This document shows positions 17,286 through 24,973 of a stretch of DNA of 64,000 bases, in pieces; the first letter of the stretch is position 1, and every line of letters begins with the position of its first letter. The notes beneath the pieces were generated by a model. The model was given only the letters and a program-made list of their open reading frames with translations, did not search any database and was not told where the DNA came from. A program made the position numbers and the translations under genes. The DNA is taken from positions 932,125 to 996,124 of the forward strand of contig DEOB01000010.1 of NCBI GenBank assembly GCA_002359895.1, written 5' to 3'. The DNA comes from Stenotrophomonas sp. UBA2629. GTDB lineage: Bacteria; Pseudomonadota; Gammaproteobacteria; Xanthomonadales; Xanthomonadaceae.

Positions 17286-17534
17286 TCAGGAATGCAGGTG
17301 CAGTTCCGGGATGTTCTTTTCGTGCAGCGCAAACAGTTCCTGGAACTCCTCTTCGGTCAGCTCGTCGGGCAGATACACCGCCACCTTGCTGGCAACGCCA
17401 TTTTGATCCACACGTTCACGCGGGCCGGCACGCAGCGACACTTCGCGGTCCTTCCAGGTGATGACCATGGGCGCTTCTTCCCATTGGGTGACTTCGGCGT
17501 TCTTGCTGTCCCAGATGATGACGATCGTATACAT
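17286..17534 (-). CDS. small hypothetical protein downstream of osmC-like gene
   Basis: 82-residue cytoplasmic protein beginning MYTIVIIWDSKNAEVTQW. I do not recognise the family. It is beta-rich in the first half and ends with an acidic helix LTEEEFQELFALHEKN. I start at 17534 rather than 18 bases upstream because this start sits a few bases after an AGG and lies 4 bases from the upstream stop. It is co-transcribed with the OsmC gene, which may indicate a joint role in stress. Confidence 0.65.
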   Translation of the reverse strand: MYTIVIIWDSKNAEVTQWEEAPMVITWKDREVSLRAGPRERVDQNGVASKVAVYLPDELTEEEFQELFALHEKNIPELHLHS

Positions 17535-17538
17535 GCGG

Positions 17539-17940
17539 TTACCTGCCTTCAATTGCGCGTTCGCTGGTGATGGTGGCGCCTTCGCGCATCACCAAAGTGA
17601 CGGGTGTGCGCGCCACCACGTCGAGCAGACGAACCCATTGTTCGTCAGTTAACGGGCCGGTGGCGTTGAGCACGCGGTGCACCTGCAGCTTACCGGCTTC
17701 ATCGCGGCTGGAGGTCAGCTCAGCACTGAACTCACCCAGGTCCCAGCCTTTTTTCTCTGCATACATACGCAAGGTAATCGCTGTGCATGCGCCCAACGAC
17801 GCCAGATAAAGATCAAACGGCGCCATGCCGGCATCGAGCCCACCGAGGCTGGCGGGCTCGTCGGTCACCACGCTGTGCCTGCCGTTGCTGATGTGGTGGG
17901 CAAAGTTGGTGCCGGTGGATTTCAGGGTGACGTGAGCCAT
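17539..17940 (-). CDS. OsmC family protein
   Basis: 133-residue OsmC-fold protein. The signature SLGACTAITLRMYAEKKGW near residues 49-67 contains the peroxidatic-type Cys52. In typical members a second, resolving Cys lies in the helix before PV in the C-terminal half; here that place reads VVARTPVTLV, with no Cys anywhere else in the protein. The protein may therefore not be an organic-hydroperoxide reductase. It is followed after 4 bases by a small hypothetical gene. Confidence 0.87.
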   Translation of the reverse strand: MAHVTLKSTGTNFAHHISNGRHSVVTDEPASLGGLDAGMAPFDLYLASLGACTAITLRMYAEKKGWDLGEFSAELTSSRDEAGKLQVHRVLNATGPLTDEQWVRLLDVVARTPVTLVMREGATITSERAIEGR

Positions 17941-18046
17941 GAGGTGTCTTCCGGTTGTGCAGGTGCGGTCACGTTAGCGCTGGCTTATGTCTGTCGGTAG
18001 TCAGCGTTGGATGGTTGCAGCGTTCCGTGGCGTGAACGCTGCCCGC

Positions 18047-18961
18047 TCAGCCGGCGATGCGTACCGGTAGCGGAATGTTGCACAGGTCGATATGCCCGGC
18101 CGCGCGCTTGTAGAAGCCATCCACACGGTTGCGGCGCGCTTCCACGGCATCGGCGAACGTTTTTGAATCGGTGCGCAATACCTGCAATGGCACACGCTGG
18201 TCGGCGGGCAATTCACTGGCCAGTTGGATGGAAACGATGGGCGTGCGCTCGGCGGCATTTTCGTAAAAGCCCATCGGCTCCGGGCCACGCTTGATGCTGC
18301 TCAGCAGTTCCATGCCTTTGAGCACGCGGCCGACCACGGTGATGTTGCGGTCCAACTGGCGCGGCGACTGGCCGGTGACCACGTAGAGTTCGGCACCGAC
18401 GCTGCTGTCTTCGTCGTTGTTGCGGCCTGCGCCCAAGGCGCCATAGCAATGTGCCAGCCAGGTGTGTTGGCCATCGCTGCCCACCGCGAAGTCACCGACA
18501 AAGCCGGTTTTGGCCGCCCAGCCATCGCGGTCGGGCAGGGCAGTGAAGGCCAGGCCCTTGGCCGGCCGCTGGAACTCCGCCGGCAGGTGCGTTTTGGCGC
18601 TGCCCATCGGTTTGGCCTTGGCGCTGTCGTCGGCATCGGCGTCGCCGAACTGGACGACAAAATTGTCCTGCGAGCGGTAGATGCTCTCCCCATCCCAGAA
18701 GTGCTCACGCGCCATCGTGCGGATGTTGCCGGTGTGCTCGGGGGCAAACTCCGGCGCCAGCTCGATGATGACGCGGCCGCCTTCCAGGTTCATGTACAGC
18801 GTGTTTTCCGGCGCCGGCGTGTGCCAGTCGCTGGCCGGCGCGGCGTCGATGATCTCCTGCGCGCTGCGGTACTTGGCGGGTGCATCGGCGGCCAGCAGTG
18901 GCAGCGGGGACAACATCAGGGCAAGGGCCAGCAGCGAAGGGCGAAGCGTCATCGGGCGCAT
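18047..18961 (-). CDS. exported cyclophilin-type peptidyl-prolyl isomerase
   Basis: 304-residue periplasmic protein: signal peptide ([22 protein letters not shown]) then a cyclophilin fold. Recognisable parts are [35 protein letters not shown] (the family F-H-R-V-I-x-x-F-x-x-Q-x-G strand), FVGDFAVG and [20 protein letters not shown]. The length exceeds a minimal cyclophilin (about 165) because of an insertion near residues 105-150 and a C-terminal helical tail. ATG 18961 and 18952 are both possible starts. It is divergent from the PadR gene. Confidence 0.85.
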   Translation of the reverse strand: MRPMTLRPSLLALALMLSPLPLLAADAPAKYRSAQEIIDAAPASDWHTPAPENTLYMNLEGGRVIIELAPEFAPEHTGNIRTMAREHFWDGESIYRSQDNFVVQFGDADADDSAKAKPMGSAKTHLPAEFQRPAKGLAFTALPDRDGWAAKTGFVGDFAVGSDGQHTWLAHCYGALGAGRNNDEDSSVGAELYVVTGQSPRQLDRNITVVGRVLKGMELLSSIKRGPEPMGFYENAAERTPIVSIQLASELPADQRVPLQVLRTDSKTFADAVEARRNRVDGFYKRAAGHIDLCNIPLPVRIAG

Positions 18962-19063
18962 TCCAGATTGGGTGTGGGCCGATTCTGCGGGATCGCCCGG
19001 CCCGGCGGCCAGCGGCATGACCGTAGCAGGGGTGACTACCGGCACATTCGCTATACCGAACTG

Positions 19064-19075
19064 AACACTAGTGTT
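19064..19075. promoter_or_regulatory. 12-base palindrome, candidate PadR operator
   Basis: AACACTAGTGTT is a perfect palindrome 31 bases upstream of the padR-like ATG, in the divergent region with the cyclophilin gene. PadR regulators commonly bind such sites in their own promoters. Binding is an inference. Confidence 0.45.
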
Positions 19076-19106
19076 GGCTTCAGGCTAGTCCACAGGAGTG
19101 AGGACC

Positions 19107-19469
19107 ATGAGCGACCTGGAAGCCCATCTACGCAAGTTCCAGAAAGAGTTGAGCACCGGCACGGTGTCGCTGGCCCTGCTGGCGGTGTTGGCCAAGGCGG
19201 ATGAGCCGATGTACGGCTACCTGATCGCCAAGGAGCTGGAGCGGGTAGGGGATGGCGTACTCAGCGGCAAGCAGAGCGCGCTGTACCCGGTGCTGCGCAA
19301 CCTCGAAGGCGCCGGCCTGCTGGAGAGCCACGTTGAACCATCGGTAGCGGGACCGCCGCGGCGCTACTACCGCATCAATGAAGACGGACGCGCCGCGCTG
19401 CGGCAGTGGATCGCCGCTTGGACTGCTACCCGGAATTCGCTGGAATCCGTACTGGAGGGAATCAACTGA
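19107..19469 (+). CDS. PadR family transcriptional regulator
   Basis: 120-residue DNA-binding protein. The winged helix is clear: LAVLAKADEPMYGYLIAKEL near residues 25-46 and SALYPVLRNLEGAGLLESH near 60-78, then the wing RRYYRINEDGRAAL. ATG 19107 follows AGGAGTGAGG; a GTG nine bases upstream is also in frame. The stop overlaps the start of the next gene by one base (TGATG). A PadR gene directly before a HAAS-domain membrane protein is a widespread sensory pair. Likely autoregulated through the palindrome at 19064. Confidence 0.92.
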   Translation: MSDLEAHLRKFQKELSTGTVSLALLAVLAKADEPMYGYLIAKELERVGDGVLSGKQSALYPVLRNLEGAGLLESHVEPSVAGPPRRYYRINEDGRAALRQWIAAWTATRNSLESVLEGIN

Positions 19470-20452
19470 TGAACATCGAACACACCCCAAGAGCGCTGCC
19501 CACCACGATTCCCGCCTACCTGGAGCAGCTGCGCGCCGCGTTGGCCGGTGCCGACCCGGCCATGATCCAGGACGCGCTGTATGACGCCGAGGAATATCTA
19601 CGCTCGGAACTGGCCGAACAGCCGGGCAAGAGCGAGGCCGAGGTGATTGCCGGTGTCGCCGGCAGCTACGGCGCACCGGAAGAAGTAGCGGAGATTTATC
19701 GCGAGACCGAAGTCACGGTGAACCGCGCCCTGCGCAGCCCCGGTGCGCGGCTGACGCCGGCCGCTGTGGCAACGGCGGCGGCTGCAACGCCCGGTGCCGC
19801 AATTCCGCCACCGCCGGCTGCGGTCAAATCGCGTTCGCCACTGGCACGTTTCTTTGGTGTGGCTTTGGACCCGCACACCTACGGCGCACTGTTCTACATG
19901 TTGCTGTCGTTGGCGACAGGCACGTTCTTCTTCACCTGGGTGGTAACCGGCCTGTCGCTGTCGGTGTCGCTGCTGATCCTGATCATCGGCATCCCGATCC
20001 TGCTGTTGTTCCTGGGCTCGGTACGGGTGCTGTCGTTGGTGGAAGGGCGCATCGTCGAGACCATGCTGGGCGTGCGCATGCCGCGCCGTCCCAACTACAT
20101 CGACAAGAGCCAAGGTTGGCTGGCACGCATTGGTGCCATGTTCTCCGACGTGCGTACCTGGCTGACGATGCTGTATTTCCTGCTGATGCTGCCGCTGGGT
20201 ACGTTGTATTTCAGCATCGCAGCCACGCTGCTTTCGCTCTCGCTGGGTTTGGTGTTTGCACCGCTGGTCAGTGCGCTGTTCGATCAGCCCGCCTACATAT
20301 GGGTCAATGGCGTGAACATCGCGACGGACTTCTGGTGGCGGCCGGTGTGTGTGGTGTTGGGCGCGGTGCTGCTGTTTGCCACGCTGCACCTGGCACGGGC
20401 AATCGGCAAGTTGCATGGCGCGCTGGCCAAGCAGTTGCTGGTGCGGCTGTAA
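19469..20452 (+). CDS. HAAS/DUF1700 plus sensor-domain membrane protein
   Basis: 327-residue inner-membrane protein. Residues about 12-85 (PAYLEQLRAALAGADPAMIQ, LYDAEEYLRSELAEQ, YGAPEEVAEIYRETE) form the HAAS helical domain; an Ala/Pro-rich linker follows; residues about 135-320 hold four hydrophobic segments in two pairs around a soluble loop with FFTWVVTGLSLSVSLLILII, as in the putative sensor domain found with PadR regulators. It is translationally coupled to PadR and is probably its signal-linked partner. The signal is unknown. Confidence 0.85.
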   Translation: MNIEHTPRALPTTIPAYLEQLRAALAGADPAMIQDALYDAEEYLRSELAEQPGKSEAEVIAGVAGSYGAPEEVAEIYRETEVTVNRALRSPGARLTPAAVATAAAATPGAAIPPPPAAVKSRSPLARFFGVALDPHTYGALFYMLLSLATGTFFFTWVVTGLSLSVSLLILIIGIPILLLFLGSVRVLSLVEGRIVETMLGVRMPRRPNYIDKSQGWLARIGAMFSDVRTWLTMLYFLLMLPLGTLYFSIAATLLSLSLGLVFAPLVSALFDQPAYIWVNGVNIATDFWWRPVCVVLGAVLLFATLHLARAIGKLHGALAKQLLVRL

Positions 20453-20473
20453 CGGCTCACACCAATGAATGAA

Positions 20474-20508
20474 AGAAGCGGGGCGCCTTGAGCGCCCTGT
20501 TTCTTTTT
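20474..20508 (+). terminator. terminator of the PadR/HAAS operon
   Basis: An imperfect stem of about 13 pairs centred on ggggcgc-cttga-gcgccc with two G-T pairs is followed by TTTCTTTTT, 21 bases after the stop. Confidence 0.8.
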
Positions 20509-20689
20509 GAGCGGTGGCTGAAAACCTCAAACAGACACGCGTGCAGTTCGCACGTGCGCCGATCTTGCTCTACGCGGCACAGGGGCAAGCAACTGCAACC
20601 CGGCTTGCAGCGCCATGCGAACGCGGCCGCGCAGCGCCACCGGAGGCTCTGAAGCTTGAATGCCCCCTTACCCGAAGGGCCAGGCGGCC

Positions 20690-20717
20690 TTGACCGCAAA
20701 ACAGCGACCCTTAAAAT
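20690..20717 (+). promoter_or_regulatory. sigma-70-type promoter of the TetR/SMR operon
   Basis: TTGACC (20690-20695), a 16-base spacer and TAAAAT (20712-20717) form a near-consensus promoter. The predicted start of transcription near 20724 lies inside the palindromic operator. Confidence 0.7.
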
Positions 20718-20733
20718 GACTGACAGTCAGTCA
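20717..20733. promoter_or_regulatory. TetR-type operator, perfect 17-base palindrome
   Basis: TGACTGACAGTCAGTCA is a perfect inverted repeat around a central A. It overlaps the end of the -10 hexamer and the expected transcription start, 12 bases before the regulator's ATG. This is the expected place for autorepression by the encoded TetR protein. Confidence 0.8.
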
Positions 20734-20744
20734 GTTGTGGATTC

Positions 20745-21323
20745 ATGGATAAACGCACCGCCATCATTGAAGCCGCCATGGCGGTGTTCGCCGAAAAGGG
20801 CGTGGAAAAAGCCACCGTTTCGGACATCGTCAAGCGCGCAGGCATCGCCCAAGGTACGTACTACCTGTACTTCCCGTCGCGGCTGGCGGTGATGGGCGGC
20901 ATTGCCGAGCAGGTGGTCGAACGCCTGCTGCAGCGCCTGCATGCGCAATTGGATGGCTTGCCGCCCGCCGCGCAGCTTGAGGCCCTGGCCGGCGCGATCT
21001 TCGCGGTGGTGGAAGAGCAGCACCAGGTGGTGGCGCTGCTGTACAGCGGCATGACCCAGACCGATGAAATGCGGCGTTGGGAAGCCATTTACGCGCCACT
21101 GTATGACTGGCTGCAGCAGGTGCTGGAACAGGCGTTGGCCGAAGGCGCGGTAGCTGCGGATGTGCAGCCGCGTTACGCGGCCAGGGTGCTGGTCGGCGCC
21201 ATCGAAGCGGCAGCCGAGCAGGTGCATCTGTATGCGGCTGCCGCACCGGACCAAGCACGCGCGCACCGGGCGGAGCTGGAGCGTTTCATCCACGCCGGGT
21301 TGGGGCGCGTACCTGCGCGTTGA
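20745..21323 (+). CDS. TetR family repressor of a paired SMR transporter
   Basis: 192-residue regulator. The N-terminal helix-turn-helix is plain (MAVFAEKGVEKATVSDIVKR, AGIAQGTYYLYFPSRLAV, about residues 10-50); residues 60-190 form the helical ligand-binding and dimer domain. It heads an operon with two small multidrug resistance subunits and very likely represses it through the palindrome at 20717-20733. The inducer is probably a cationic or guanidinium-type substrate of the pump, but this is inference. Confidence 0.92.
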   Translation: MDKRTAIIEAAMAVFAEKGVEKATVSDIVKRAGIAQGTYYLYFPSRLAVMGGIAEQVVERLLQRLHAQLDGLPPAAQLEALAGAIFAVVEEQHQVVALLYSGMTQTDEMRRWEAIYAPLYDWLQQVLEQALAEGAVAADVQPRYAARVLVGAIEAAAEQVHLYAAAAPDQARAHRAELERFIHAGLGRVPAR

Positions 21324-21372
21324 TGCATCGCGCGCTGGTGGATTTCAGAAATTTTTTGACGAGGAGAACGAC

Positions 21373-21729
21373 ATGGCCGGCAAAGGCTGGATGTATGTAG
21401 CCCTGACCTGCGTGTTCGAGCTGATATGGGTGTACGGCTTCAACGTGGCAACGGTGTGGTGGCACTGGATACCGATCATCGCGGTGATCCTGGTGGACTT
21501 CCAATGGCTGGCGCGTGCCTGCGAAACCTTACCGACCGGCACGGTATACGCGGTGTTTGCCGCTGTAGGCACGGTAGGCGCGGCGTTGATGGATATCTTT
21601 CTGTTTGACGGCAGCTTCAGCGTTGCCAAGGGCGCGTTCATGGCGTTGCTGGTGGTGGGCGTCATCGCGCTGAAACTGGCCGACGGCAAACACGCCGAAA
21701 GTGCCGCCACCACCGGGCAGGAGGGCTGA
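21373..21729 (+). CDS. SMR family efflux subunit (first of a pair)
   Basis: 118-residue inner-membrane protein with four predicted helices. The conserved membrane Glu of the SMR family is in TCVFELIWVYGF near residue 16, and ARACETLPTGTVYAVFAAVG matches helix 3 with its G-T-V-Y-A-x-x-x-x-x-G motif. It has AGGAG upstream. It is one base from the second SMR gene, an arrangement seen in heterodimeric pairs such as YkkC/YkkD. The short C-terminal tail (GKHAESAATTGQEG) is longer than in EmrE. Confidence 0.88.
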   Translation: MAGKGWMYVALTCVFELIWVYGFNVATVWWHWIPIIAVILVDFQWLARACETLPTGTVYAVFAAVGTVGAALMDIFLFDGSFSVAKGAFMALLVVGVIALKLADGKHAESAATTGQEG

Positions 21730-21730
21730 C

Positions 21731-22045
21731 ATGGGTTGGCTATTGGTGGTGCTCGCAGCACTGATGGAAACGGTAGGCGTGGTCGGCTTGAAGCGTTACA
21801 GCCAGCGCAGGAATGGGCTCAACGCGCTGATGTTCTTTGGCGGCTTTGGTGCCTCGTTCGTGCTGTTGTACCAATCGTTCCGCTACATCCAGTTGAGCGT
21901 TGCCTACGCGGTGTGGATCGGGCTGGGCACGGCAGCCGCAGTGTTGGTGAACATGCTGTTCTTCGGCGAGTCACGCAGCACGGCGCGGCTGTTGAGCCTG
22001 GGCGTGATTGTGATTGGCGTGGTCGGATTGAAAGCGGTGTCCTGA
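21731..22045 (+). CDS. SMR family efflux subunit (second of a pair)
   Basis: 104-residue inner-membrane protein with four helices. The conserved Glu is E13 in LAALMETVGVVGLKR, and SVAYAVWIGLGTAAAVLVNM matches helix 3. It begins one base after the previous stop, so expression is coupled. Together with the first subunit it should form an antiparallel dimer exporting small cations or guanidinium compounds. A terminator follows within ten bases. Confidence 0.88.
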   Translation: MGWLLVVLAALMETVGVVGLKRYSQRRNGLNALMFFGGFGASFVLLYQSFRYIQLSVAYAVWIGLGTAAAVLVNMLFFGESRSTARLLSLGVIVIGVVGLKAVS

Positions 22046-22051
22046 ATGCAG

Positions 22052-22077
22052 AAAGCCCCGGTGGTTGCCGGGGCTTT
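22052..22077 (+). terminator. terminator of the TetR/SMR operon
   Basis: A perfect ten-base-pair stem (aaagccccgg / ccggggcttt) with a six-base loop begins seven bases after the stop of the second SMR gene. Confidence 0.8.
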
Positions 22078-22097
22078 GGTGTGGGATCAAGCGTTTG

Positions 22098-22240
22098 TTC
22101 TTTCCCTTCTCCCGTTTAGGGGATCGCAGCCCACTTTTGGGGAGGGTAGGGGCGAAAGAAACGATGCCGCTGTTCCATCCCTTCTACCGTTTACGGGAGA
22201 AGGTGCCCCAAAGGGGCGGATGAGGGGCTTTAGAGCGCAG
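22098..22240. repeat. REP-like intergenic repeat, two partial copies
   Basis: Two related segments starting with CCCTTCT(C/A)CCGTTTA(C/G)GGG, the second ending in GGTGCCCC-AAAGGGGCGGATGAGGGG. The same elements recur at 56119-56301. They form short hairpins and lie between the SMR operon and the oppositely oriented depolymerase gene. Confidence 0.7.
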
Positions 22241-22251
22241 CGCTCCCGCCC

Positions 22252-23571
22252 TCAACGTTGCGTGCGACGACGCAGCGGGGTGACGTTGCTGGTAGCTGCG
22301 GCCTTCCTGCTCTTCTTCGCTGCCGCCGGTTGCGACTGGGCGGTGAAGAAATCGCGCATCTTCGGGTACACCACTTCACGCCAGCGGCGGCCGCTGAAAA
22401 TGCCGTAGTGACCGGCACCTTCCACGATGAAGTGGGTGCGACGCGAGGCCGGTATGCCGGTGCACAGCGCCTGCGCTGCTTCGGTCTGGCCAAGGCCAGC
22501 AATGTCGTCCAGCTCGCCCTCAATGCTCAGCAACGCGGTGTCGCGGATGGCCGACGGGTCCACGCGTTCGCCGCGCACATACCACTCGCCACGCGGCAGC
22601 AGGAACTCCTGGAACACCACGCGGATCGTGTCCAGATAGAACTTGGCCGGCATGTCCAGCACTGCGTTGTATTCGTCGTAGAAATGACGATGCGCGTTGG
22701 CATCGTCCATGTCGCCCTTGACCAGATCGGTATAGAAATCCCAATGCGAGGTCAGGTGGCGGCTGGGGTTCATCGCCACGAAACCGGCGTGCTGCAGGAA
22801 GCCGGGATACACGCGACGGCCTTGGCCGGGGTAGGGCGCGGGGATGGTGTGGATGACGTTGTTCTCGAACCACGACAACGGATTGCGCGTGGCCAGATTA
22901 TTTACCGCAGTGGGGCTGTGGCGGGCATCAATCGGGCCGCCCATCATCACCAGCGAGCGCGGCGTGGCTTCACCACGGCTGGCCATCAACGACACCGCAG
23001 CAAGCACCGGCACCGTGGGCTGGCAGACGCTCACCACGTGCACGTTGTCGGCGCCCAGGTGACGGATGAATTCCTGCACGTAATCGACGTAGTCATCCAG
23101 GCCGAACTCGCCTTCCTGCACCGGCACCATGCGCGCATCCACCCAATCGGTGACATAGACGCGGTGGTCACGCAGCAAGGTGCGCACGGTGTCGCGCAGC
23201 AGCGTGGCGTGGTGGCCGGACAGCGGCGCCACCACCAGCACGGCGGGTTGTGCGAGCAGCGCTTCCACCTTGGAGGTGTCGTTGCTGTGGCGCTTGAAGC
23301 GCAGCAGTTTGCAGAATGGCTTTTCCATTTCGGTGAGCTGGGCGATGGGCACGATTTCGCCGTCCAGCTCCAACTCATGGATGCCCCACTCGGGCTTTTC
23401 GTAATCCTTGCCGAGGCGATGGAACAACTCGTTCATCGCCGCAAAGCGGTCCGCGCCCGGCATGGCTGACCACCAATGCCCCGGTTTGTTGAAAAACGCC
23501 GCATTGGCCTGCGCCTGGTGAACCCAGGGCGCGAGCAGGTTGCGGGTCAACTCATGCAGGTTATAGAGCAT
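22252..23571 (-). CDS. intracellular poly(3-hydroxybutyrate) depolymerase-like alpha/beta hydrolase
   Basis: 439-residue cytoplasmic protein similar in layout to intracellular PHB depolymerases (PhaZ). It begins MLYNLHELTRNLLAPW, has HHATLLRDTVRTLLRDHRVY near residue 120, and the lipase-box-like VVSVCQPTVPVLAA near residue 180 with Cys as nucleophile, as known for this family. The Asp is in EGELDDIAG and the His in GAGHYGIFSGRRW near 395. A Lys/Ala-rich tail ends the protein. No PHA synthase or phasin gene is in the window, so the natural substrate is open. Confidence 0.82.
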   Translation of the reverse strand: MLYNLHELTRNLLAPWVHQAQANAAFFNKPGHWWSAMPGADRFAAMNELFHRLGKDYEKPEWGIHELELDGEIVPIAQLTEMEKPFCKLLRFKRHSNDTSKVEALLAQPAVLVVAPLSGHHATLLRDTVRTLLRDHRVYVTDWVDARMVPVQEGEFGLDDYVDYVQEFIRHLGADNVHVVSVCQPTVPVLAAVSLMASRGEATPRSLVMMGGPIDARHSPTAVNNLATRNPLSWFENNVIHTIPAPYPGQGRRVYPGFLQHAGFVAMNPSRHLTSHWDFYTDLVKGDMDDANAHRHFYDEYNAVLDMPAKFYLDTIRVVFQEFLLPRGEWYVRGERVDPSAIRDTALLSIEGELDDIAGLGQTEAAQALCTGIPASRRTHFIVEGAGHYGIFSGRRWREVVYPKMRDFFTAQSQPAAAKKSRKAAATSNVTPLRRRTQR

Positions 23572-23656
23572 GTCTATGCAATATGTATGGTCATATGGTG
23601 CTGCGCAGCATAGCGTAATCGAACGCGGCTGACGTTAAACGGCAATGTCCGCCTGT

Positions 23657-24253
23657 TCAGCGGGTGCGTTCAAGCGCGGCGATGTCTTCGCTGAAGGCCG
23701 GCCCCAGCCAGCAATGCGTGCCCGCCGAACGGAAGCCGACAGCCTGTAGTTGTTTGCGATACCAACTGGCGGGGCGCTTCTGGAAGCCTTCGTGGTCGCC
23801 ATGGAAATCATCTTCAGCGGTGAAGGTTTCCAGGAACGCGACACCGCCGCACAGCTCCGCCAAGCCCTCCACGCCTTGCCGCAGCTCACGGCTGGGCACG
23901 TAGTGCATCACGTCCGAGCAGATCAGCAGATCCACCGGCGCGCACGGGCGCAGCCATTGGAAATCACCGAAGCGGGCAAGGTGCATATTGCGGGTGCGGC
24001 CATAGCGGCGCACCGCGTACTCGCTGCTGTCGAAGCCCATGTACTGCAGCTTGGGTCGCAGCTTGAGCAATGGCGCACGCCAAGCAGCCTCTCCGCAGCC
24101 CACGTCCAGCACACTGCGGATGGGGCGTTCGAGGTAGTACTCGGCGCTGGCAACGGCCAACTGCACCTTGCGCGCCAGCCGCGCCGCGCCGCCGATATCA
24201 CCGCGTCGGTACCAGCGTTGGAAGTAAGCGGCGTCGTATTGCTTGTCCTGCAT
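23657..24253 (-). CDS. class I SAM-dependent methyltransferase
   Basis: 198-residue cytoplasmic protein. SAM-binding motif I is VLDVGCGEAAW near residues 48-58, with the following acidic position in YMGFDSSEYAV. Motif IV/post-I is DLLICSDVMHYV near 108-119. The C-terminal segment PASWYRKQLQAVGF is typical of small-molecule methyltransferases. The substrate is unknown. It is divergent from the HemJ/CopD-like gene by 63 bases. Confidence 0.85.
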   Translation of the reverse strand: MQDKQYDAAYFQRWYRRGDIGGAARLARKVQLAVASAEYYLERPIRSVLDVGCGEAAWRAPLLKLRPKLQYMGFDSSEYAVRRYGRTRNMHLARFGDFQWLRPCAPVDLLICSDVMHYVPSRELRQGVEGLAELCGGVAFLETFTAEDDFHGDHEGFQKRPASWYRKQLQAVGFRSAGTHCWLGPAFSEDIAALERTR

Positions 24254-24316
24254 GTGCGTGTCTTGTGCGGATGGGTGAAAATGGCGCTCATCCTACGCCG
24301 CCGCTGGAGCACATGC

Positions 24317-24772
24317 ATGCAGTCCTATTTCTGGGTCAAAACCTTTCATCTTGTGTTCGTGGTCGCTTGGATGGCGGCGGTGTTCTACCTGCCGCGCATT
24401 CTGGTCAACATTGCAGAAGCCTCGGGCCAGCCGGCGGTGGTCGAGCGACTGCAGTTGATGGGCAAGCGCTTGTACGGTTTTGGTCACAGCATGTTCGGCA
24501 TCGCGTTCCTGTTGGGGTTGGTGCTGTGGCTGGGCTACAAGGTGCTGCCGGAATTCCCGACCATGGTGGCGTCGGGGGCCGCAGGTTGGCTGCACGCCAA
24601 GCTGGGCCTGGTGATGCTGCTGCTGGTGTACTTCATCTTCACCGGCCGCTGGTTGAAGGGAACGATGAAGGGCAAATCGCTGCCGTCCTCGCGCGCGCTG
24701 CGCTGGTTCAACGAGTTGCCGTTGGTGCTGTTCATTGCGGTGGTGTACCTGGTGCTGGCCAAACCGTTCTGA
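24317..24772 (+). CDS. HemJ/CopD-like four-helix membrane protein
   Basis: 151-residue inner-membrane protein. VKTFHLVFVVAWMAAVFYLPR (residues about 7-28) and AGWLHAKLGLVMLLLVYF (about 88-105) match the histidine- and lysine-bearing helices of HemJ, the heme-dependent protoporphyrinogen oxidase of many proteobacteria; annotation pipelines often call such genes CopD family. ATG 24317 is the first start in frame that gives the family N-terminus. A strong terminator follows. HemJ identity is probable, not proved. Confidence 0.72.
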   Translation: MQSYFWVKTFHLVFVVAWMAAVFYLPRILVNIAEASGQPAVVERLQLMGKRLYGFGHSMFGIAFLLGLVLWLGYKVLPEFPTMVASGAAGWLHAKLGLVMLLLVYFIFTGRWLKGTMKGKSLPSSRALRWFNELPLVLFIAVVYLVLAKPF

Positions 24773-24795
24773 GGTTGGGTTGCGCGGAGTGATGC

Positions 24796-24828
24796 AAGAA
24801 GGCCGGCAATGCCGGCCTTCTTTGTTTT
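24796..24828 (+). terminator. terminator of the HemJ-like gene
   Basis: A perfect 12-base-pair stem (aagaaggccggc / gccggccttctt) with an AAT loop is followed by TGTTTT, 23 bases after the stop. Confidence 0.85.
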
Positions 24829-24840
24829 CGGATTCTGGAA

Positions 24841-24872
24841 TCTTCGAGTCTTCGAGTCTTTGAGTCTTCCTC
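24841..24872. repeat. 8-base microsatellite
   Basis: TCTTCGAG is repeated twice exactly, then TCTTTGAG and TCTTCCTC, giving four units in tandem directly after the terminator of the HemJ-like gene. Confidence 0.75.
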
Positions 24873-24884
24873 TCCCCAACCCCC

Positions 24885-24973
24885 GCTCCGCGCCTCAGCC
24901 CTTGCGCCAGCGCAAGGGCGCTCAACGGCTGCGAACCGGTGGTTCGCAAGCAAGCCCGCCCCGCCAGGGGAGA
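24885..24973. repeat. cluster of small inverted repeats
   Basis: Two perfect hairpins are visible: cccttgcgc-ca-gcgcaaggg and tgcgaacc-ggt-ggttcgca. They lead into the 87-base tandem repeat. No coding potential is seen. Confidence 0.6.

Noticed and set aside
19098..19106. GTG start three codons upstream for the PadR gene
   Set aside because: The GTG is part of the AGGAGTGAGG ribosome-binding stretch that serves the ATG at 19107.
22990..23050. Inactivated depolymerase because Cys replaces Ser in the lipase box
   Set aside because: Cys is the natural nucleophile in intracellular PHB depolymerases of this family.
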